Assembly (NCBI RefSeq): GCF_001421515.1
Contig: NZ_LMKM01000001.1
Coordinates: 113,680-177,679 of the forward strand
Origin: Pedobacter sp. Leaf216
GTDB lineage: Bacteria; Bacteroidota; Bacteroidia; Sphingobacteriales; Sphingobacteriaceae
DNA: 64,000 nt
Reading direction: 5' to 3'
A program made the position numbers and the translations under genes. Below the pieces are notes generated by a model. The model searched no databases. It was not told the origin of the DNA and saw only the letters and a list, made by a program, of their open reading frames with translations. Of the stretch, positions 35,588 to 44,013 are shown one piece after another (position 1 is the stretch's first letter; the number at the start of each line of letters is the position of its first letter).

Positions 35588-37519
35588 TTATTTCTTGCCC
35601 GGCACCTGCTTAATCAACCAGTTCACCAGATCATTCGTTGCCTTAAAATTTTCGAATTCTGCCGGCAACTTTCTGCCATCTATATATTCATTGTAAAACC
35701 ACGGATCGCCAACCGCGAAAACGGTTCCTTTACCATACTTTGCCGTTGCTATAATCACATCACCTTTATCTGTAAGTGCTGAAGTTGCAGGACTTTTGGC
35801 CACGATAGTTGAAATTTCCTTGATGTAAACTTTTTTAGCCGTTTTAAAAATTGCATTTCCTGCGGGGATATTTATCGCGCCCTGCTCGAAATTTGCACCC
35901 TGAACTTTATTGCGGCTATCTTCATTGAAATGAATACCGAAAGTTTCTGGCAGCACATTGAATTTTGAGATTTCACAATTGCCAACGTCATTTAACAAAA
36001 GCACTAAAACTCCACCAGCTTTTACCCATTCACTAATCTGTTTGGCATGTGCAGCATCCATGAAGTTTGGTTTTGCTGTTTCTTTCTCGGTATCAGGATC
36101 AACAATGATGTAAATGTTACTTCCTTTTAAATTGGTGGCAGTTGGAGCGGTTTTAAGTGTAGCCGTTTTTGCGCCTGCATTATTAAATACCTTGCCAAAC
36201 AATGAAAATCCGTTATTATCATCTTCTTCCCAAACATAATGGAAAGGGATTTTATCTCCAGTAGGACCAGTAGTATATTCGTTATTGAAAAAATTATCAA
36301 CAGTAACGGTTAAACCTTTGCCCGGTTTTGGCAACACGTCTATTTCCATTTCAGAAGCTGCACAAATAAAGGCACCCACACCTTTAGGATCGTTGGTAAT
36401 TACTTTTTCGCTGATGTAATAATCGAAACTACCATCGCGGTATTTTGGCTTACCACCCAAACCAGATACTGAAACTGTTTTAGTAAGATTTATCCGTTCC
36501 TCTCCAGCTTTTTCTACAAATTCTTTCTTTAAACCCGCATACCCTTTATTTGCCGCTGCCATAAACGTTGGGGCCAACCAACCTTTGCGCACACCTTTGG
36601 CCAAACCATATACAAACATACTGGAGGCTGAACTTTCAAGATAATTGCCTTTTCTGGTAGGCATATCCAAAATATCAAACCAAACACCCGATTTCGGATC
36701 CTGATATTTTACAGCAGCGGTTGCCGTGCGGTTTAAAATGGCGATTAACTCTTTATACTGTGGATGATCGGTTGGAAAATTATCCAGCACATCTACCAAA
36801 GCCATAATGTACCAGCCCATTGCCCTGCCCCAAAAATTTGGCGAAAGGCCCGTTTTTTTATCGGCCCATTGCTCGGTTCTGCTTTCGTCGTAACCATGGT
36901 AAAGTAGGCCTGTTTTGGCATCGCGGGCATTTTTCTCCATCAGGATAAACTGCTTGGCAATATCATCGAAAGCCGCATCTTTTTTCATTAATTTTGCATA
37001 CTCAGCATAAAACGGCTCGCCCATGTACAGGCCATCCAACCACATTTGATTTGGATAGATTTTTTTATGCCAAAAGCCACCTTCTTTAGTACGTGGCTGT
37101 TTTTGCAGCTGATCGTATAATTTTGTTGCGGCCAATAAGTATTTCTGTTGCCCGGTAACTTTGTAAAGCAACAATAAAGACCGTCCGTTTTTAATGTTAT
37201 CGATATTAAAATCATCTGGTTTATAAGTACTGATATTTCCATCTTTATCCAAATAAGCATCCATTGAACTTTGGATGTACTTGAAATATTTCCCATCTCC
37301 GGTATTCCGCCAAACGCTTGCTGCACCTTCCAATACAACACCCATATCATAAGTCCATTTTGGGCCTTTAGCACCTTTTAGCAATATGGTATCCTGAAAC
37401 AGTTTTTCCATCGCTGTTAAGGTCAGCTGTTCTGATAATTTCTTTTGGGCAAATCCACTTTGCGATAAAATAGAAAAACAGATGAGCGCCGCTATTGTAT
37501 ATAAAATTGATTTTTTCAT
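35588..37519 (-). CDS. GH105 unsaturated glycuronyl hydrolase with extra C-terminal domain
   Basis: A 643-residue exported enzyme. The N-terminal part (about 25-370) is a GH105 alpha/alpha barrel (YteR/YesR relatives) that releases the unsaturated uronate left by pectate and rhamnogalacturonan lyases; visible are NIKNGRSLLLLYKVTG, GGFWHKKIYPNQMWLDGLYMGEPF (expected catalytic Asp162), and SPNFWGRAMGWYIMALVDVLD. The C-terminal part (about 400-643) resembles a DUF4350 / GATase-like domain (IYIIVDPDTEKE, WVKAGGVLVLLLND, GTVFAVGDPWFYNEYID). GH105 enzymes are usually near 370 residues, so this is a two-domain form. GH28 ends 5 bp upstream of its start. Confidence 0.88.
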   Translation of the reverse strand: MKKSILYTIAALICFSILSQSGFAQKKLSEQLTLTAMEKLFQDTILLKGAKGPKWTYDMGVVLEGAASVWRNTGDGKYFKYIQSSMDAYLDKDGNISTYKPDDFNIDNIKNGRSLLLLYKVTGQQKYLLAATKLYDQLQKQPRTKEGGFWHKKIYPNQMWLDGLYMGEPFYAEYAKLMKKDAAFDDIAKQFILMEKNARDAKTGLLYHGYDESRTEQWADKKTGLSPNFWGRAMGWYIMALVDVLDNFPTDHPQYKELIAILNRTATAAVKYQDPKSGVWFDILDMPTRKGNYLESSASSMFVYGLAKGVRKGWLAPTFMAAANKGYAGLKKEFVEKAGEERINLTKTVSVSGLGGKPKYRDGSFDYYISEKVITNDPKGVGAFICAASEMEIDVLPKPGKGLTVTVDNFFNNEYTTGPTGDKIPFHYVWEEDDNNGFSLFGKVFNNAGAKTATLKTAPTATNLKGSNIYIIVDPDTEKETAKPNFMDAAHAKQISEWVKAGGVLVLLLNDVGNCEISKFNVLPETFGIHFNEDSRNKVQGANFEQGAINIPAGNAIFKTAKKVYIKEISTIVAKSPATSALTDKGDVIIATAKYGKGTVFAVGDPWFYNEYIDGRKLPAEFENFKATNDLVNWLIKQVPGKK

Positions 37520-37524
37520 ATTGG

Positions 37525-39195
37525 TTATTTTGAAATTTCCAGTGCTTTTTTATCTACTTCAGCACTTAAAAGAGACGCTGTTTTTGCTTTGGAAACATCC
37601 GTTCCGGTAATTTTTACACCTTTTGATTTTTCGCCACTTACATCAAACAATACTTTACTGTTATTTGGGAAGGTTAATCCGCTGATATTAATATTTGAGC
37701 CATTTTGGATCATTACAACCGGACTGGTGTTTTCGGTAATTACGTTTATATTTCTTAAGAAAATTCCTGCCGCTTCAATAATTTCAATTCCTTTTTTGGC
37801 TTTTATGGTCACGTTTTCCAGGTGGATGTCTTTAATGTTCATCTCTGGCAAACCCCTAAAAAATATTGCTTTTTCAGCACCATTTGCCACAACATCCTTA
37901 ATGTAAAAGTTTTTAAACTGTGGAGTAGCTTCTGTAACCGGAACAGTAACAGTTTTAATGGCTTCGCGTTTTTCGCCGGCCAACGGAACCGGATCAACAG
38001 CGGCATAATACATATCAAATAAAATGGCTTCACCAGGAATATCAATCATGTTGATGTTATTGATGTAAATATTTTCTACCACACCACCACGCCCTCGGGT
38101 AGTTTTAAAACGTAAGCCGATATCGGTACCGATAAACGAGCAATCGTATACCCAGATGTTTTTAGCACCGCCACTCATTTCGCTGCCGATTACAAAACCA
38201 CCATGGGCATGGTAAACTACATTATTCCTTACAATTACATTTTCTGTAGGCACACCACGTTTACGGCCAGCCTCGTCTCTTCCTGATTTAATACATATTC
38301 CGTCATCGCCCACATCAAAAGTGCTGCCCTCAATTAATACGTTTTTGCAAGATTCTACATCAACTCCATCGCCGTTTTGAGCAAACCACGGGTTTTTTAC
38401 CTGTAAATTCCTTAAGGTTAAATCTTCACAAAGTAACGGGTGTAAATTCCAGGCTGGTGAATTTTGAAAAGTAACACCTTCTAAAAGGATTTTTTTGCAA
38501 CCTGTTAATACCAATAAGTTTGGACGGAGAAAATCTTTAATATCATCATAATCGGCCGCTGTTTTTCCCGGCTCAATAACGCCTGCATTTTTAGTGTTTG
38601 AGCCTTTAACGGTTTTCTCGGATGGATACCACATTTTACCATCGGCCCTTACTACCCCGCCAGATGCAACCAAAGTTTTCCACTGGGTTTCGGTAAGTTT
38701 ATCTTTTTTAACCATGCGCCAAGCGCCACCATTGCCGTCTATAATTCCTGTTCCGGTAATGGCTATATTTTCTAAATCGATACCAGAAATCGGACTTTGG
38801 TTTCTCCACGCTGGCTGGCCTTCCCAATTTCCCTGAACTAACTTATATTGATTAAAATCAGCGGTGAACTGAAGGATGGCATCGCGTTTTAAATGGAGGT
38901 TTACATTACTTTTTAATTCGATAGGTCCGGTTAACCACAGGCCGGAAGGAATTAACACCACACCGCCCCCTTTTTGGCTAACGCTTGCAATGGTTTTATT
39001 AATACTTTGTGTATTTAGGGTAATGCCATCGCCTTTTGCCCCAAAACTGACAATGCTTGTGGTATCTTTTTTAAATTTAACCTGTTGAATTACGGGTAAG
39101 CTTTGCTTTTGTTGTGCTATAGCAGTTGCAGAAGTTAAAATTAAGCATGCCAGAGCTACTTTAATACGGCATAAACCACCAGAAATATGTTTCAT
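37525..39195 (-). CDS. GH28 polygalacturonase-family enzyme, exported
   Basis: A 556-residue GH28 right-handed beta-helix hydrolase that cuts galacturonan or rhamnogalacturonan linkages. A signal peptide (ALACLILTSATAIAQ) is followed by IVSFGAKGDGITLNTQSIN (typical entry) and the catalytic set: NGDGVD (274-279), GDDGICIKSG (Asp297, Asp298), HGGFVIGSEMSGG (His331) and LRFKTTRGRGG (Arg362, Lys364). SEM and the long N-terminal part suit exo-acting bacterial enzymes. The ATG at 39195 is preferred to the longer frame, which lacks a signal peptide. 5 bp from GH105, so co-transcribed; a LacI-type site is 80 bp upstream. Confidence 0.9.
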   Translation of the reverse strand: MKHISGGLCRIKVALACLILTSATAIAQQKQSLPVIQQVKFKKDTTSIVSFGAKGDGITLNTQSINKTIASVSQKGGGVVLIPSGLWLTGPIELKSNVNLHLKRDAILQFTADFNQYKLVQGNWEGQPAWRNQSPISGIDLENIAITGTGIIDGNGGAWRMVKKDKLTETQWKTLVASGGVVRADGKMWYPSEKTVKGSNTKNAGVIEPGKTAADYDDIKDFLRPNLLVLTGCKKILLEGVTFQNSPAWNLHPLLCEDLTLRNLQVKNPWFAQNGDGVDVESCKNVLIEGSTFDVGDDGICIKSGRDEAGRKRGVPTENVIVRNNVVYHAHGGFVIGSEMSGGAKNIWVYDCSFIGTDIGLRFKTTRGRGGVVENIYINNINMIDIPGEAILFDMYYAAVDPVPLAGEKREAIKTVTVPVTEATPQFKNFYIKDVVANGAEKAIFFRGLPEMNIKDIHLENVTIKAKKGIEIIEAAGIFLRNINVITENTSPVVMIQNGSNINISGLTFPNNSKVLFDVSGEKSKGVKITGTDVSKAKTASLLSAEVDKKALEISK

Positions 39196-39274
39196 TATTT
39201 GTGCTGTTAAATTATACTTGGTTATTGTAATAACAAGTGTACGTTGTTTGCGGTTAAAATCGAAGAGAAATCTA

Positions 39275-39287
39275 TGCAATCGTTGCC
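39275..39287 (-). promoter_or_regulatory. LacI-type operator candidate upstream of GH28
   Basis: Read on the minus strand, GGCAACGATTGCA matches the site at 40463 (GGGAACGATTGCA) in 12 of 13 positions. It lies 80 bases upstream of the GH28 start, in the spacer after the CE8 gene. No second core at 12-base distance is present here. Confidence 0.5.
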
Positions 39288-39354
39288 GGAGAACAAGGTA
39301 AAAAAACACCTGAATTTAGGCGTTTTAATATTGAATATCAACGTTTTAAGCAGA

Positions 39355-40311
39355 CTATTTTGCCTCAGGATTCCATCCACGGAAAACGTTTTCCAAAATG
39401 TAGGCCTTATACTCGTCATCTGTTAACTGGTGCGACCATTTTGCCCTGTTTTTTGGATCAGCTCCTTTTCCGGTACTTTTATATTCAGCGTAGTAGGCCG
39501 TTTTCTCATTGCTTTCTTTGCCCCAGTTGTTCCAGCCTTCAGGGCGAATTAAATCTGGCAACTCACAGTTTAAATAAGCAACCTTTGCATAAGGCCTCCA
39601 TGGGCGGCCCAAATAAAAAGTATTGGCTGGAGCATCTCCCTTGATTTTACACTTGTTTAATACGTAACCAAACTTTGTGGTGTCAGCAGTGGAAGCAGCG
39701 GTAATGTAACCTGCCTTTTTACAAAAAATGGTGCAGCTTTCGAACCATGCGGTAGAAGCACCGAAAATAAAATCTACCGTTCCCTCAATATAGCAATTCT
39801 TATAATATTGGCGGTTGTTGCCACCATAGGTATAAAGTGTATCCTGAAAACCCAAAAACCTGCAGTTTTTAAAAATCATTTTATCACCACCTGCCCAAAC
39901 GGCCACTGCCTGTCCCACCGGGCCGGATGAGTTTTCGAAAGTAATATTCTCAGCAGAAAAACCTTCCCCGTAAATATAAAAGCTTGAGGAGCCTGAAGTG
40001 CCTTTTTCTTCGCCAAAAGCATTTTTCTTCTGTGCATAATCATCATAAGTTAAAATGGTTTCGTTCAAGCGCTCTCCAATAAACTTTACGTTCTTTTTAG
40101 AGGCTGCCAAAACTAATTTCTCCTTATAAATACCCCTTTTAATAAAAATTACCGTTGTTTTGTTCCTGAAATCGGGTACAGCATGTATTGCTTCCTGTAC
40201 TGTTTTAAAATTTCCGCTGCCATCGGCCGCCACCACAAAATCGGGTTTAACTTCCAGGGCACTTGCAGCAAGTGAAAGAGCTAAAAGAAAGAATAAAATA
40301 ATTGCTTTCAT
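39355..40311 (-). CDS. Pectin methylesterase, CE8 (copy 2)
   Basis: A 318-residue exported pectinesterase. The signal peptide is IILFFLLALSLAASA; the beta-helix carries VAADGSGNFKTVQEAIHAV, RGIYKEKLV, GQAVAVW, QDTLY (Asp157), VDFIFG (Asp180) and LGRPWRPYAK (Arg236), the full CE8 active site. Shorter than copy 1 at 15.7 kb by about 20 residues. It is divergent from GH43 across a 358-bp spacer with the LacI-type pair, and leads the minus-strand run to gapN; 159 bp separate it from GH28. Confidence 0.92.
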   Translation of the reverse strand: MKAIILFFLLALSLAASALEVKPDFVVAADGSGNFKTVQEAIHAVPDFRNKTTVIFIKRGIYKEKLVLAASKKNVKFIGERLNETILTYDDYAQKKNAFGEEKGTSGSSSFYIYGEGFSAENITFENSSGPVGQAVAVWAGGDKMIFKNCRFLGFQDTLYTYGGNNRQYYKNCYIEGTVDFIFGASTAWFESCTIFCKKAGYITAASTADTTKFGYVLNKCKIKGDAPANTFYLGRPWRPYAKVAYLNCELPDLIRPEGWNNWGKESNEKTAYYAEYKSTGKGADPKNRAKWSHQLTDDEYKAYILENVFRGWNPEAK

Positions 40312-40451
40312 ATCAATTTGGTTAGGCTTAAATTAAAATCGGCCACGTAAAAGTATAAAACTTTGTAACGCAGCCGTGTTTTAAAATATATGATGAACAA
40401 TTTTAAACATTAAAATCTATGCGAAAGAAACATTTAACAGATTAAACTTCG

Positions 40452-40477
40452 CAAACGATGTCGGGAACGATTGCACA
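40452..40477. promoter_or_regulatory. LacI-type operator pair between CE8 and GH43
   Basis: AACGAT cores start at 40454 and 40466, 12 bases apart. The first is in CAAACGATG, the second in GGGAACGATTGCACA (40463-40477), which differs at one base from the site before susC at 8734. Position between two divergent pectin genes supports control of both by the LacI protein at 7.6 kb. Confidence 0.65.
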
Positions 40478-40547
40478 ATAACAACTTGCCTGAAAATAAA
40501 AAAAAACTTAATCTTGTTGATAGGCTAATTTGATAAAATACACGCAT

Positions 40548-40623
40548 CGTCATTCCCAACATGATTGGGAATCTAATGCCAATCATAAGCCACATTAAGA
40601 TTTCTGCCTGCGCGTGAATGACG
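40548..40623. repeat. REP-like element with CGTCATTC ends
   Basis: Outer ends CGTCATTC (40548-40555) and GAATGACG (40616-40623) are inverted; inside, ATTCCCAA (40552-40559) pairs perfectly with TTGGGAAT (40565-40572). It is 46 bases upstream of the GH43 start and shares the CGTCATT arm with the repeat after gapN. Likely a dispersed intergenic palindromic repeat. Confidence 0.6.
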
Positions 40624-40669
40624 TAATGCTAGATAAATAACTGACCAAATATTAAAAACATTTTTGTTA

Positions 40670-42310
40670 ATGAAATACCTATACAGTTCAATCCTTTTTT
40701 TAAGTTTTTGTTTAAATACCTTTGCCCAGCAATCGCCTGATAACCGGTATGTTTCCAAAGTTTGGGTAGCTGATTTAGGCAATGGAACCTTTAAAAACCC
40801 GGTTATAAACGCCGATTATTCTGATCCGGATGCTATCCGGGTGGGAGATGATTTTTACATGATCGCCTCAAGTTTTGATGCAATTCCGGGTTTGCCAATT
40901 CTCCATTCCAAAGATCTGGTCAACTGGAAAATAATAGGTCATGCTTTAAAACGCCAGCCTCCCTTTGAGCATTTCGAGAAAACGCAGCATGGCAATGGTG
41001 TTTGGGCACCTTCGATTCGTTACCACAATGGCGAATTTTATATTTATTATCCAGATCCCGATTTTGGCATTTATTTAACAAAAGCAAAAACGATTACAGG
41101 CGATTGGTCGGCTCCAAAGTTAGTGGCTGCAGGTAAGGGATTGATCGATCCTTGCCCTTTTTGGGATGAAGATGGCAAAGCTTACCTTGCTTATGCTTAT
41201 GCGGGCAGCCGGGCCGGGATAAAAAGTGTATTGGCCATTATGCCCTTAACCAGCGATGGTGCTAAAGCGATGGAAACCGGTCGTATTGTGTACGATGGTC
41301 ATGAACTCGATCCAACGATTGAAGGACCAAAATTTTACAAACGAAATGGTTATTACTATCTTTTTGCCCCTGCAGGCGGCGTATCTACAGGTTGGCAGCT
41401 CATTTTAAGAAGTAAAAATATTTATGGTCCATATGAACGAAAGGTAGCCATGGATCAGGGAAAATCCTCTGTAAACGGCCCCCATCAAGGTGCCTGGGTA
41501 AATACTCAAACTGGTGAAGATTGGTTTTTGCATTTTCAGGATAAAGATGCCTACGGGCGTGTGGTGCATCTGCAGCCAATGAAATGGGTAAATAACTGGC
41601 CAGTTATTGGCGTGGATAATGATGGCGATGGCAAAGGCGAGCCAGTTATAACATATAAAAAACCAAATGTAGGTAAGGTTTATTCAATTGAAACGCCAGT
41701 AGAAAGTGATGAATTTGGAACTTCGCAATTGGGGTTGCAATGGCAATGGCAGGCCAACCCGCAGCCAACCTGGTTATTTACCGATGCGGCAAAAGGTTTG
41801 TTGAAATTATACACCGCCAAAACTCCTGATGATGCTAAAAACTTATGGGATGTTCCAAGCCTGTTGATGCAGAAATTTCCTGCCGATGAATTTATGGCCA
41901 CAACAAAACTTGTTTTTAAGCCCAATCCGAAATTGGAAAATGAAAAAACAGGCCTCGTGGTAATGGGGCGGAGTTATGCACAAATAAGTATTAAAAGTAA
42001 AAAAGACGGTTTTTACCTGATGTACGGCGTTTGCCAAAATGCAGATAAAGGAAAAACGGAGAATGAAAAGGAAATTATTAAGCTGAAATCAGCCAGGGTA
42101 TATTTTAGGGTTAAGGTTACTGCTGGTGCAAAATGCCAGTTTAGTTACAGCGAAGATGGGCTGAGTTTTACCAATGCCGGAGATGAATTTCAAGCAACAG
42201 CCGGACAGTGGATAGGTGCAAAAATGGGGATTTTTGCCATTAGGGATGCCCAAACTAATGATTCGGGAATAGCAGAATATGATTGGTTCCGTGTACAACC
42301 TTTAAAATAA
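40670..42310 (+). CDS. GH43 glycoside hydrolase with C-terminal beta-sandwich domain
   Basis: A 546-residue exported enzyme. After the signal peptide (ILFLSFCLNTFAQ) comes a five-blade propeller (about 40-330) with the GH43 triad: Asp52 or Asp54 in NADYSDPDAIR, Asp160 in GLIDPCPFWDEDGKAYLAY and the acid Glu218 in LDPTIEGPKF. A concanavalin-like domain (about 345-546) follows, as in beta-xylosidase-type GH43s. Such enzymes release xylose, arabinose or galactose; pectin side chains are the likely target from context. ATG 40670 is preferred to TTG 40664. CE12 follows 4 bp after the stop. Confidence 0.88.
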   Translation: MKYLYSSILFLSFCLNTFAQQSPDNRYVSKVWVADLGNGTFKNPVINADYSDPDAIRVGDDFYMIASSFDAIPGLPILHSKDLVNWKIIGHALKRQPPFEHFEKTQHGNGVWAPSIRYHNGEFYIYYPDPDFGIYLTKAKTITGDWSAPKLVAAGKGLIDPCPFWDEDGKAYLAYAYAGSRAGIKSVLAIMPLTSDGAKAMETGRIVYDGHELDPTIEGPKFYKRNGYYYLFAPAGGVSTGWQLILRSKNIYGPYERKVAMDQGKSSVNGPHQGAWVNTQTGEDWFLHFQDKDAYGRVVHLQPMKWVNNWPVIGVDNDGDGKGEPVITYKKPNVGKVYSIETPVESDEFGTSQLGLQWQWQANPQPTWLFTDAAKGLLKLYTAKTPDDAKNLWDVPSLLMQKFPADEFMATTKLVFKPNPKLENEKTGLVVMGRSYAQISIKSKKDGFYLMYGVCQNADKGKTENEKEIIKLKSARVYFRVKVTAGAKCQFSYSEDGLSFTNAGDEFQATAGQWIGAKMGIFAIRDAQTNDSGIAEYDWFRVQPLK

Positions 42311-42314
42311 AATA

Positions 42315-43100
42315 ATGAAAAAGTATCTTACCGTTGCCCTGTTGGGAGTTTTACTGATGTCGTTCATTGTAAAACCAAAGCCCATTAAAATTTATTTAAT
42401 AGGCGATTCTACTGTTGCAGATTATACCCTGGAGGAAGGTTATATGCAGAAAAAATACCCGATAACGGGTTGGGGACAGGTTTTTCAACAGTTTTTAAAA
42501 AAAGACAGTTTAAAAAAATTAAACAAGCTGATTAAAAGTGATAGTGCCCTTGTGGTTGATAAAGCCAAAGGCGGCAGAAGCACCAGAACCTTTTTTGAAG
42601 AGGGAAGATGGAAAGAAGTATTATCAACCCTGGAAAAGAACGATTTGGTTTTAATCCAGTTTGGCCATAATGATGCAGCAAAGAATAAGCCAGACCGTTA
42701 TGTAGATATTCCTGGTTATAAAGATTTTTTAAGGATGTATGTTAAAGAAACCAGGGCCAAAGGTGCCTTACCGATTCTTATTACACCGGTAACCAGAAAC
42801 TATCCCTGGAAAGATGGAAAACTTGGGAGTGCACATGGCGAATATCCACAAGCGGTAAAAGATGTAGCTCAGGAATTAGATGTACAACTTATAGATTTAA
42901 CATCACTTTCAGCAGCATTTTTTAGTACAAAAGGAAATGAATTTGTAAGTAAAAATTATTTTATGAATTTAGACTCAGCAAAATATGAAGCTTATCCTAA
43001 AGGACAAAAAGACAATACGCATTTTCAACCGGAAGGAGCAAAAGAAGTTGCCAGGTTGGTTTATGAGGAATTGAAGAAGCTTAACGGAGCGCAAAATTAG
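42315..43100 (+). CDS. Rhamnogalacturonan acetylesterase, CE12 (copy 2)
   Basis: A 261-residue SGNH esterase with an N-terminal hydrophobic signal (about 1-20). Catalytic blocks: YLIGDSTVADY (Ser32), KGGRSTRTF, IQFGHNDAAKNKP (Asn119) and KDNTHFQPEG (Asp233, His236). It differs from copy 1 at 16.8 kb by a Lys-rich insert at about 61-78. It starts 4 bp after GH43, so side-chain cutting and deacetylation are made together. Its stop codon lies at the first bases of a palindromic repeat. Confidence 0.9.
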   Translation: MKKYLTVALLGVLLMSFIVKPKPIKIYLIGDSTVADYTLEEGYMQKKYPITGWGQVFQQFLKKDSLKKLNKLIKSDSALVVDKAKGGRSTRTFFEEGRWKEVLSTLEKNDLVLIQFGHNDAAKNKPDRYVDIPGYKDFLRMYVKETRAKGALPILITPVTRNYPWKDGKLGSAHGEYPQAVKDVAQELDVQLIDLTSLSAAFFSTKGNEFVSKNYFMNLDSAKYEAYPKGQKDNTHFQPEGAKEVARLVYEELKKLNGAQN

Positions 43101-43132
43101 ACCTCGGAGGCTTCAGAAACCTGTGGGGTCTG
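43099..43132. repeat. Palindromic repeat, degenerate copy
   Basis: Begins AGACCTCGGAGGC and ends AACCTGTGGGGTCTGG; related to the better preserved element at 43330-43362. It starts inside the CE12 stop codon. The stretch up to 43329 holds no gene; 43188-43213 shows a GCGA-rich direct repetition (GCGAAGCGATGAGCGAGG). Confidence 0.55.
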
Positions 43133-43329
43133 GATGGTGGGTAATTTACAATGACTGACTTTTTTTAAATAAATCTGATAGAACGTAAAGCCCGAAGCGA
43201 AGCGATGAGCGAGGACTTGAGGGGACAACAGGATTACAGTGACCAAATTATACAGAACCATTGTTTTCCAAAAAAATACCGACCATCTGAGTCACCTGAG
43301 CGAGATTTTTGATTCAATCTTGTAGCTAT

Positions 43330-43362
43330 AGACCTCTCAGGTTTTAAAAACCTGAGGGGTCT
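43330..43362. terminator. Palindromic element, probable bidirectional terminator
   Basis: AGACCTCTCAGGTTTT (43330-43345) pairs with AAAACCTGAGGGGTCT (43347-43362) at 15 of 16 positions. It lies between the convergent CE12 and AhpD-like genes; the A/T at its centre gives no separate loop. Looks like a dispersed repeat that may serve as terminator. Confidence 0.55.
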
Positions 43363-43370
43363 GAAATTAA

Positions 43371-43805
43371 CTACCCTACCATTACTTTTGCAGTAATTGC
43401 GAGCCTGTTCCATGCATTAATGGTTACAATAGCCATAATAATCTGTGCAAGTTCCTGTTCGCTGAAGAAGCTTGCCGCGTTTTGATAAACCGCATCCGAA
43501 ACGTGGTTACTAATTAAAGTTACCTGCTCTGTTAAGGCCAAAACCGCTTGCTCTTGTTCGGTAAAAAGTGTTGTTTCTCTCCAGGCGTTCAACAGATATA
43601 AACGCTGCTCAGTTTCGCCGATTTTACGGGCATCGGTTGAGTGCATATTTAAGCAAAAAGCACAACCATTAATCTGTGAAGCACGCATTTTAATCAGCTC
43701 TAAAAGGATAGGATCTAATTTGCTGGTTGATAAGTATTTTTCTAAACCGTACATGGCTTGATAAGCTGCAGGTTCTACTTTTGGGATATCAATTCTACTT
43801 TCCAT
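43371..43805 (-). CDS. AhpD-like carboxymuconolactone decarboxylase family protein
   Basis: A 144-residue all-helical protein of the CMD/AhpD family, proteins with alkylhydroperoxidase-type thiol activity. The active motif NGCAFCLNMHSTDARK gives Cys48, Cys51 and His55, the CxxCxxxH of AhpD. Length fits single-domain members. It stands alone. A role against peroxides is inferred from family; the reductant partner is not in the window. Confidence 0.85.
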   Translation of the reverse strand: MESRIDIPKVEPAAYQAMYGLEKYLSTSKLDPILLELIKMRASQINGCAFCLNMHSTDARKIGETEQRLYLLNAWRETTLFTEQEQAVLALTEQVTLISNHVSDAVYQNAASFFSEQELAQIIMAIVTINAWNRLAITAKVMVG

Positions 43806-44013
43806 ATTATTTGTTTTTTGATTATGATGTAAAGTTCTGCATCGAAATGATCAAAAAACTTAATGTAGTTTAAGAAATGATTGCCTAACACAAAGGGCAC
43901 ACTTTTTTCTGCAAAGTTAGCGCTATGTTTATTTTTTAGCCCCGGAAGCACGGAGTAACACGGAGTGGTTTCAAAGCCTGTGTTCTCATTAATGTCATTT
44001 ATTTAATAAGTTT

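Larger units (their letters stand above)
40312..40669. other. Divergent spacer CE8 / GH43
   Basis: A 358-base spacer with no gene. It holds the LacI-type operator pair at 40452-40477 and, closer to GH43, the repeat at 40548-40623. Promoters for both directions are expected here; I cannot place them with confidence. Confidence 0.6.

Noticed and set aside
43188..43213. GCGA-rich direct repetition GCGAAGCGATGAGCGAGG
   Set aside because: Too short and irregular to call a repeat array; probably a remnant of a dispersed element.
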